The translations under genes were made by a program, and so were the position numbers. From positions 1-5,894 of the forward strand of contig JAQSDP010000133.1 of the NCBI GenBank assembly GCA_029945985.1: 5,894 nucleotides of DNA, written 5' to 3'. This document shows positions 1-5,150 of this stretch, piece after piece. Numbering within the stretch: position 1 is the stretch's first letter; the number at the start of each line of letters is the position of its first letter. The DNA is from a bacterium. Lineage in GTDB: Bacteria; Acidobacteriota; Blastocatellia; Pyrinomonadales; Pyrinomonadaceae. Under the pieces are notes generated by a model. It saw only the letters and a program-made list of their open reading frames with translations, had not been told where the DNA came from and ran no database searches.

Positions 1-2243
1 CGCCATCGTTTCACCGGACCGCTCCGACGCTCGAGGATATTCCGGCACCACACATTCTTTCAGGCGGATTCGCGCGTCCTACTGATCCCGGATTCAACGT
101 TGTTTCCGAGGCAACTCCAACGAAGGAGTCTCCGGTATTCGATGAGCAAGTTATCCCGGAACCAGTTCCGGAACCTGTCGAGGATGTACCAGTCTTCGCT
201 CCGGTTGAGCCGGAGCAAGAATCGCCGCCTGTGGCTGCTGCTTTCGAATCCCCGGAGCGGACTGTTGACGATGTTCCACCGGCGTTCGAAGACGCTGCGG
301 CTCCGATAGCTCAAGCTATCGAAGTTCCGGAGGCAGAAGTGGAAGAGGCCCGTCCGCCGACATTTGAACTGGCTCCGTTACCTGAATCACCGGATACCGG
401 ACCCGTCGATATTGCGAAACAACCTGCGGCTCCTCCTGCGGAACACGCTTTGGAGCCACAAATCCCGGACGTGCCGGTCTCTGAGATGGCCGTACCTGAA
501 GCGCCCATTAGTGTGCAGGCACCCTCCTTCGGGCCTGCACCAGATCCCCAGCCCGAGCCCCGACCGGAATCTAAGCACGAACGGGATATCGAGCAGCCAC
601 CACCACCGGCCGCCGATGCACCGGTCAGTATTTCGAAGCCGCTCGAGAGTCTCGAGGAGCCGGTGCCTGAGCCCTCGATGTTCGATTCGGTGCGGATCAT
701 GGAAGGGATCTCGCCGGACGATGTAAACACGATAATTCCGGGGCAGGGTTTCCAAATGCCCGTCGTCCCGACGCCCACGCAGAAGCCTGCACCGGCAGCG
801 GTTGAGCGGTCTGGCGACATTGCCCGATCCACCGGCCTCGGCGATACAGATAGCAGAAAGTCGTCAAAACTGAAACAGCTTCCCGAGGGCACTGTCCTAA
901 ATGGCAGATACGAGGTCGTGCGGAAGATCGGCGGTGGCGGAATGGGGGCCATTTACCTCGCCAGCGATAACAACCTTGGCGGCGTACTACGAGCAGTTAA
1001 GGAAATGGTCCAGGCCCACATCGAGGACGATCAGCAGGAAAAGGCGATCAACGATTTCAAGCGGGAATCCATGATCCTTTCGACGCTTGACCACCCTTCG
1101 ATCCCAACGATCTACGATTACTTCTTCGATGCTGAAGAGAGCCGCTTCTATCTCGTGATGAAGTACATCTCGGGCGGCGACCTTGCATCCAAGCTCCGTT
1201 CGTCGCCCGACGGGAAGATCGAGGAAATGATCGTCACCGAGTGGGCTATCCAACTCACGGACGTTCTCAACTATCTGCACAATCAGCCCAGCACGATCGT
1301 CTATCGCGACTTGAAACCGTCGAACATAATGCTCGACGGAAATTCTAGCCGCGTGATGCTGATCGATTTTGGGATAGCGAGAAACATCTCGAAGAAAGAA
1401 GAAAAGGGCGTCACCGCGGTCGGCACTATGGGTTACGCTCCGCCTGAACTCTTCAGCGGGAATGTCGAACCGCGATCTGACATCTACAGCCTCGGCTCAA
1501 CGATGTTCCACCTGTTGACTGGAGCCGACCCGCAGAGCAATCCGCTGCTGATCTTCGATTTTCAGAAAAACCCGCGTCCGCGACAGATCAATTCGCGTCT
1601 CTCCGATCAGATGGAACGCATCCTGATGCGAATGGTTGAATACAATGCGGAAGCACGATTCTCATCAGCTGCCGAGCTCAAGGCCGTACTCGAAGAACAC
1701 CTTACGAATCTTCGCTCCGGCGATCTAACGTTCGGGGTAACCGAAGCTCCGGTCTCGGTCAGCCTGGCGAATCAATCGGTCTTTTGCGGATTCTGCGGCC
1801 AGCGGATCGTCGCGACGGATCTATTTTGTGCCTTTTGCGGCGCCAAGCAGCCGCTCGCTCAGCAGGGAGTTCATTCGGAGATATATCACAAGGCATCCGC
1901 GACCGCACGGCTCGTGATCGAGGGAACTTCGGAACTGTCCGCTCCGATCTATGCGCTGCAAAAGGACGACAATCTTATCGGCCGACGCGATCCGATGTCC
2001 AATATCTTTCCAGAGGTCGACCTCTCAAAGTACGACCCGCAAACAAAGATCTCGCGTCGGCATGCGAAAGTTTGGCGTGACGGGACGTCGTTTATGCTTG
2101 AGGATCTTGGTTCCTCGAACGGCACTGTGGTCGAAGGTCCGTCGAACAACGTTTTCAAGCTCCCGGCACACCAGCCGTACAAATTATCTAGCGGTGACCG
2201 GATCAAGATCGGTGATACGCGGCTTCACTTCGTCGTTGGTTAG
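1..2243 (+). CDS. Ser/Thr protein kinase with Pro/Glu-rich N-terminal arm, zinc ribbon and C-terminal FHA domain (5' end outside window)
   Basis: Hanks-type Ser/Thr kinase, predicted cytoplasmic because no membrane segment is visible. The frame is open from the window edge (first full codon at nt 3), so the true start lies upstream; a GTG at 231 is only an internal codon. In-window residues 1-301 form a low-complexity Pro/Glu/Ala arm, probably disordered. The kinase domain spans about 302-568: glycine loop GGGGMG (nt 930-947), ATP lysine in AVKEM (nt 999), helix-C Glu in KRES (nt 1065), catalytic loop YRDLKPSN (Asp at nt 1308), DFG (nt 1365) and GYAPPE (nt 1431). All catalytic residues are present; Tyr replaces the usual His of HRD. 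The activation segment has threonines (VTAVGT) suited to autophosphorylation. A CGFCG/CAFCG pair (nt 1785-1841) looks like a zinc ribbon. The C-terminal FHA domain (about nt 1914-2240) shows GRR, SRRH and SSNGT, so it should bind phosphothreonine. It is first in the visible part of the RDD/phosphatase cluster. Confidence 0.93.
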   Translation, partial: PSFHRTAPTLEDIPAPHILSGGFARPTDPGFNVVSEATPTKESPVFDEQVIPEPVPEPVEDVPVFAPVEPEQESPPVAAAFESPERTVDDVPPAFEDAAAPIAQAIEVPEAEVEEARPPTFELAPLPESPDTGPVDIAKQPAAPPAEHALEPQIPDVPVSEMAVPEAPISVQAPSFGPAPDPQPEPRPESKHERDIEQPPPPAADAPVSISKPLESLEEPVPEPSMFDSVRIMEGISPDDVNTIIPGQGFQMPVVPTPTQKPAPAAVERSGDIARSTGLGDTDSRKSSKLKQLPEGTVLNGRYEVVRKIGGGGMGAIYLASDNNLGGVLRAVKEMVQAHIEDDQQEKAINDFKRESMILSTLDHPSIPTIYDYFFDAEESRFYLVMKYISGGDLASKLRSSPDGKIEEMIVTEWAIQLTDVLNYLHNQPSTIVYRDLKPSNIMLDGNSSRVMLIDFGIARNISKKEEKGVTAVGTMGYAPPELFSGNVEPRSDIYSLGSTMFHLLTGADPQSNPLLIFDFQKNPRPRQINSRLSDQMERILMRMVEYNAEARFSSAAELKAVLEEHLTNLRSGDLTFGVTEAPVSVSLANQSVFCGFCGQRIVATDLFCAFCGAKQPLAQQGVHSEIYHKASATARLVIEGTSELSAPIYALQKDDNLIGRRDPMSNIFPEVDLSKYDPQTKISRRHAKVWRDGTSFMLEDLGSSNGTVVEGPSNNVFKLPAHQPYKLSSGDRIKIGDTRLHFVVG
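156..179 (+). repeat. 12-bp tandem repeat encoding PEPV-PEPV
   Basis: Two adjacent 12-nt units beginning CCGGAACC match at 10 of 12 bases and encode the tetrapeptide PEPV twice within the Pro/Glu-rich arm of the kinase. This points to local expansion by duplication. Beyond this pair the arm is compositionally biased but not regularly repeated. Confidence 0.5.
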
Positions 2244-2249
2244 TCTGGT

Positions 2250-2768
2250 ATGAGTTCGAAGCAGGAAGCCCTTCCGGCAAAGGCAACCCCTAATCGCAAA
2301 CCAACGATCGCGAACTTTGACGCTGTCGCGATGAAGGCACCGTTTTATCTCCGCTGCGGTGCCGTCGCTTTCGATTATCTCCTGGTCATTATTTGGCCGG
2401 TTTTTGGACTTTTGCTCGGAAGAAGCCTCGGCATCGACGGAGCAAAACTGCTTACCGGCGAGTTGAATAACATCGCCTGGCTGATCGCGATCCTCGTCGG
2501 GCTTAGCAACAATGTGCTGCTGCCGCTCGTGACCGGACAAAGCCTTGGCAAGATGGCAGCCGGACTGCGGATCGTTACGTCGGACGGCGGCCATCCCGCA
2601 TCGGGTTCTCTCTTGATCCGCCAGACGCTCGGCTATCTTTTGACGTTTGCCAGCTTGGGTTTGGGTTTTCTGTTTTCCGTATTTAGCAGCAAGGGAAGAG
2701 CCCTGCACGATTACCTTGCAGGCACGCAGGTAGTCTTCGGTAGTACGAGCATTCGTACGCGATCATAA
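2250..2768 (+). CDS. RDD family small integral membrane protein
   Basis: A 172-residue membrane protein with RDD-family hallmarks: Arg35 and Asp42 in and around the first hydrophobic segment (LRCGAVAFDYLL), the middle block GQSLGKMAAGLRIV (residues 96-109), and the closing block GRALHDYLAGTQVV (residues 149-162, Asp154). Three hydrophobic stretches at about 38-57, 75-95 and 127-146 should span the inner membrane. The first 28 residues are hydrophilic. The family has no single known biochemical role; some members are linked to ion transport, others to anchoring. The ATG at 2250 sits 6 nt after the kinase stop, in the same frame, with no Shine-Dalgarno sequence, so translation is probably coupled to the kinase. 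An internal ATG at 2331 would still include the whole conserved domain, but it also lacks a ribosome binding site. Its place between a kinase and a phosphatase suggests a membrane partner of the pathway; that role is inference. Confidence 0.9.
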   Translation: MSSKQEALPAKATPNRKPTIANFDAVAMKAPFYLRCGAVAFDYLLVIIWPVFGLLLGRSLGIDGAKLLTGELNNIAWLIAILVGLSNNVLLPLVTGQSLGKMAAGLRIVTSDGGHPASGSLLIRQTLGYLLTFASLGLGFLFSVFSSKGRALHDYLAGTQVVFGSTSIRTRS

Positions 2769-2776
2769 GTTTCTTT

Positions 2777-4432
2777 ATGCCCCAATTGATCCTAAAGAAC
2801 GCGAACGGCATCCCTGAGCACGTTCCGTTGAACAGGCTCAGGACGACCATCGGCAGGTCTGCGCGAAGCGACGTCTGTATTCCCGACGCCTTCGCATCGC
2901 GGCTTCACGCAGAGATCCGCCAGGAAGGCGACGGATTTTGGCTGCAGGACCTCGGATCGGCGAACGGCACTCGATACAACGGTGTCGTCGTTAAGATGCC
3001 GATCCCGCTCTCGGGCGGGGGAGAGATCCAGATCGGTGAGACGAAGATCACGTTCGATGACGAGCGATCAAAGGTCTCCGCCGGCTCGACGTTGATCGCA
3101 GATCATACCGAGGCTTTGGATCCTTCAAAGACGATCGCGTTCAGCCGACCGAAGTCGGCGACATCCGAATTCCTTAGCGGTCAGTTTTCGACCCGTACCG
3201 ACCTGCTTCAGCTAATAAGTAAGGTCGGAGTTGCTTTACTATCTGCGCGGGGGCTTGACGACACCCTCGACCAAGTCGCGTCTCTCGTGTTTGAAGCCGT
3301 GCCCGCGGAGCGCGTCGTGATCATGCTGCGGGACGAGGACACCCCGGACGGAATGCAGATCAAGGTTGCCCGGCTTCGAAATCAACCGGATCCGATCGAA
3401 GAAGTTCGGATCTCCCGTACGGTGATGGACGAAGTGCTCAAAAACGGCAAATCCGTCCTTACCGCGGATGCCCAGCACGACCCGAAATTCTTCAGTCAGA
3501 CAATGGCCCTGCAGGGAATTCGTTCCGTCCTATCGGTTCCACTCAGCGTGGACGAACGTAATGTGTTCGGTCTGATCTATGCCGACTCGCCGACCTACGA
3601 AGCCACATTCACTGAGGAACATCTCAACATTCTCACCACTCTCGCGTCAGTAGCATCGATCCGCGTCGAAAACGCGTCGCTGATGGAAGAGCGGCTTGAG
3701 CGAGAAAGAATGGAGCGCGAACTCGAACTTGCAACCGAGATCCAGCAGCGATTTCAGCCGGACGGTCCGCCTATAATTGAGGGCTACGAGTTTCAGGGAA
3801 TTTCGTTCTCGTGCTACGAGATCGGCGGTGACTACTACGACTTTGTTCCGCGGCACGACGGCAGGATGCTGATCGCTCTCGGAGACGTTTCGGGCAAAGG
3901 AACTGCCGCCGCGCTGCTGATGTCCAGCGTCCACGCCGCCATTCACGCACAGGTTTCCGCTAAGACCGAGCTAAACCAAGCGATCACCTCGGTCAATAAG
4001 TACCTCGCGGAGAACACGCCCGCTAACCGTTTCGTGACCCTCTTCGCAGCCGAACTCGAACCCTCCACAGGCGTACTGACCTACATAAACGCCGGCCACA
4101 ACCCGCCGCTCGTCGGCAGGGCGAATGGAGATATCGACCAGCTTTCCGCCGGCGGTTTACCGTTGGGCTTGATGTCGTTCGCGGAATACGAGATGGGTGA
4201 ACTGACTCTTGCCCGGGGAGAGTCCCTGGTGGTCTATTCCGATGGGGTGTCCGAAGCCAATAATCCGGAAGACGAGGAGTTTGGAATGGATCGGCTGATA
4301 AACGTTGTGCGAAGCAATCTCGGAGCCTCCGCCGCGGGACTCCGTGACAAGATCGAATCTGCTCTCTCAGCCTTTACCCAGACCGCACCGGCAAATGACG
4401 ACATCACGCTAGTGATCGCCAAACGCGTCTAG
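2777..4432 (+). CDS. FHA-GAF-SpoIIE/PP2C-type serine/threonine phosphatase
   Basis: A complete 551-residue cytoplasmic protein phosphatase. Residues 1-95 are an FHA domain (GRS 26-28, SRLH 41-44, SANGT 61-65), which should bind phosphothreonine. Residues 96-140 are a Ser/Thr-rich linker. Residues about 141-300 are a GAF sensor domain (IRSVLSVPL, FGLIYAD); its ligand cannot be read from the sequence. A charged helix at about 303-325 (MEERLERERMEREL) looks like a coiled-coil transmitter. The SpoIIE/RsbU-type PP2C domain follows, with the metal-site aspartates present: GGDYYDF (Asp352), GDVSGKGTAA (Asp370), YSDGVSEA (Asp489) and NDDITLV (Asp541/542), plus NAGHNPP at 438. It is therefore predicted active. 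Substrates are probably proteins phosphorylated by the kinase two genes upstream; classical RsbU-like enzymes act on STAS anti-anti-sigma factors, none of which is seen here. The ATG is 8 nt after the RDD stop without a visible Shine-Dalgarno sequence, and FHA homology begins at residue 2-3, which supports this start. Confidence 0.93.
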   Translation: MPQLILKNANGIPEHVPLNRLRTTIGRSARSDVCIPDAFASRLHAEIRQEGDGFWLQDLGSANGTRYNGVVVKMPIPLSGGGEIQIGETKITFDDERSKVSAGSTLIADHTEALDPSKTIAFSRPKSATSEFLSGQFSTRTDLLQLISKVGVALLSARGLDDTLDQVASLVFEAVPAERVVIMLRDEDTPDGMQIKVARLRNQPDPIEEVRISRTVMDEVLKNGKSVLTADAQHDPKFFSQTMALQGIRSVLSVPLSVDERNVFGLIYADSPTYEATFTEEHLNILTTLASVASIRVENASLMEERLERERMERELELATEIQQRFQPDGPPIIEGYEFQGISFSCYEIGGDYYDFVPRHDGRMLIALGDVSGKGTAAALLMSSVHAAIHAQVSAKTELNQAITSVNKYLAENTPANRFVTLFAAELEPSTGVLTYINAGHNPPLVGRANGDIDQLSAGGLPLGLMSFAEYEMGELTLARGESLVVYSDGVSEANNPEDEEFGMDRLINVVRSNLGASAAGLRDKIESALSAFTQTAPANDDITLVIAKRV

Positions 4433-5004
4433 TTGCTCGGAGCGACCTGCGAATAAAGCCAGGCTTTCGCGAGTTTCCAGTGGCGGTTTATCGTCGGCAC
4501 GCTCACGCCCATAACCTCGGCGGTTTCTTCGATGGAGAGCCCGCCGAAATAGCGCAGTTCGACGATCTTCGCCTTGTCCGGATCGATCTTCGCCAATTCC
4601 TGCAAAGCATCATCAAGAGCCACTAGGTCGGCCGATTTATCCTGCGAAACTATCAGGATCTCTTCCTCGATCGGCAATTTCTCAAACTCGCCGCCGCGTT
4701 TGTCAGCCGTGTGCTTGCGGGCATGATCCATCAAGATCCGCCGCATCACCTGCGCCGCGATCCCGAAAAAATGCGCGCGGTTTTGCCACTGCACGCGGTT
4801 CTGGTCGATCAGCTTCATATAAGCCTCATGCACCAGCGCGGTCGGCTGCAGCGTATGGTTCGACCGCTCGCGCCGTAGATAGCTGCTCGCCAGCTTTCGA
4901 AGCTCGTCGTAAATATGCGGCAAGATCTGGTTGACGACTTCCTTATTGCCGTCCGTCAACTCGATCAGCAACGCGGTTATCTGGTCAGGGGCACGCTCGC
5001 TCAT
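4429..5004 (-). CDS. ECF-family RNA polymerase sigma factor, Sig-70_X6 (TIGR02999) type
   Basis: A 191-residue sigma factor with only regions 2 and 4. Region 2 covers about residues 8-97, with the signature HTLQPTALVHEAY (50-62) and the block AHFFGIAAQVMRRILMDHAR (77-96), which should bind the -10 element and core polymerase. Region 4 (about 128-185) includes the helix-turn-helix LSIEETAEVMGVSVPTINRH (156-175) for -35 recognition. Length and motifs match the TIGR02999 group common in Acidobacteriota and Planctomycetota. Oddity: the acidic DAED motif of typical ECF sigma factors is replaced by QPTA (53-56), with Thr55 at nt 4842-4840. No anti-sigma gene is visible on either side. The ATG at 5004 is the only reasonable start; it lacks a Shine-Dalgarno sequence but lies 15 nt after a TATAAT box, so the message may be nearly leaderless. 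The 3' end overlaps the phosphatase by 4 nt, tail to tail. The function call is firm; the regulon is unknown. Confidence 0.94.
   Translation of the reverse strand: MSERAPDQITALLIELTDGNKEVVNQILPHIYDELRKLASSYLRRERSNHTLQPTALVHEAYMKLIDQNRVQWQNRAHFFGIAAQVMRRILMDHARKHTADKRGGEFEKLPIEEEILIVSQDKSADLVALDDALQELAKIDPDKAKIVELRYFGGLSIEETAEVMGVSVPTINRHWKLAKAWLYSQVAPSN
4432..4470 (+). other. Two potential hairpins at the convergent gene junction
   Basis: Directly after the phosphatase stop, 4432-4446 can fold as GTTGCT-CGG-AGCGAC (one G-U pair in the plus-strand RNA). Next, 4449-4470 can fold as GCG, a 3-nt bulge, AAAGC-CAG-GCTTT, then CGC; its core AAAGCC-A-GGCTTT is an exact palindrome. Neither is followed by a T-run, so they are not canonical intrinsic terminators. 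They lie inside the sigma coding sequence (its C-terminal codons). They could mark transcript 3' ends or protect mRNA, or be incidental. Confidence 0.2.
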
Positions 5005-5014
5005 ATCGGGTGAA

Positions 5015-5038
5015 ATCGGATTATAAGGAAACTCCGAT
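5015..5038. repeat. Inverted repeat flanking the sigma-gene -10 box
   Basis: ATCGGA (5015-5020) and TCCGAT (5033-5038) are perfect 6-bp arms separated by 12 nt. The left arm meets the TATAAT box, so a protein bound here would cover the promoter. Reported as a possible operator; the arms are short. Confidence 0.25.
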
Positions 5039-5048
5039 ACATCCGCAA
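5020..5048 (-). promoter_or_regulatory. Candidate housekeeping-type promoter of the ECF sigma gene
   Basis: On the minus strand, TTGCGG (5048-5043) is followed by a 17-nt spacer and a perfect TATAAT (5025-5020). The -10 box is exact; the -35 box matches TTGACA at its first three bases only. Transcription would begin near 5011-5013, leaving a leader of about 7-9 nt before the ATG at 5004. That fits the absence of a ribosome binding site. If correct, the sigma gene is read by the primary sigma factor rather than only by itself. Confidence 0.5.
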
Positions 5049-5068
5049 TATTACCAGAATCCCTTTGA

Positions 5069-5081
5069 TACGGAATCCGTA
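5069..5081. repeat. 13-bp palindrome in the divergent intergenic region
   Basis: TACGGA-A-TCCGTA is a perfect 6-bp inverted repeat around one central base. It lies between the sigma-gene promoter and the secreted-protein gene. A wider pair, GATACG (5067-5072) and CGTATC (5091-5096), partly overlaps it. The symmetry would suit a dimeric repressor or activator site; no binding protein is identified, and a palindrome this short could arise by chance. Confidence 0.35.
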
Positions 5082-5138
5082 AGGAACCCGCGTATCGAGA
5101 TGACAGCGATATTTTCGCTATTCATTTTTTATAAATAC

Positions 5139-5142
5139 GGAG
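5139..5142 (+). promoter_or_regulatory. Ribosome binding site of the secreted protein gene
   Basis: GGAG (in TACGGAGTCATAACT) lies 8 nt before the ATG at 5151. It is the only clear Shine-Dalgarno sequence among the gene starts in this window and fixes the start of the secreted protein. Confidence 0.75.
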
Positions 5143-5150
5143 TCATAACT

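Noticed and set aside
231..233. GTG codon as start of the kinase gene
   Set aside because: The same frame is open without a stop to the window edge and encodes the same Pro/Glu-rich composition upstream, so the gene begins before the window.
311..952. 213-codon open frame on the minus strand
   Set aside because: It lies wholly antisense to the Pro-rich arm and kinase start; its Gly/Ser-rich composition is the mirror of Pro/Glu codons and shows no domain.
1302..1310. YRD instead of HRD as a sign of a dead kinase
   Set aside because: The catalytic Asp, the ATP-binding Lys, helix-C Glu and DFG are all present, and Tyr at the His position occurs in other bacterial Hanks kinases.
2184..2708. 174-codon open frame on the minus strand
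   Set aside because: Antisense to the RDD gene, which has clear family motifs; the antisense product has none.
5105..5130. AGCGA/TCGCT hairpin followed by six T as a terminator or attenuator
   Set aside because: The stem is only 5 bp and the T-run starts 5 nt after it, which is weak for an intrinsic terminator; it also lies just before a gene start.
5130..5135. TATAAA as a -10 box for the secreted protein gene
   Set aside because: Transcription would begin near 5142 and remove the GGAG ribosome binding site; the nearest TTGACA-like sequence (ATGACA, 5100-5105) is 24 nt away.
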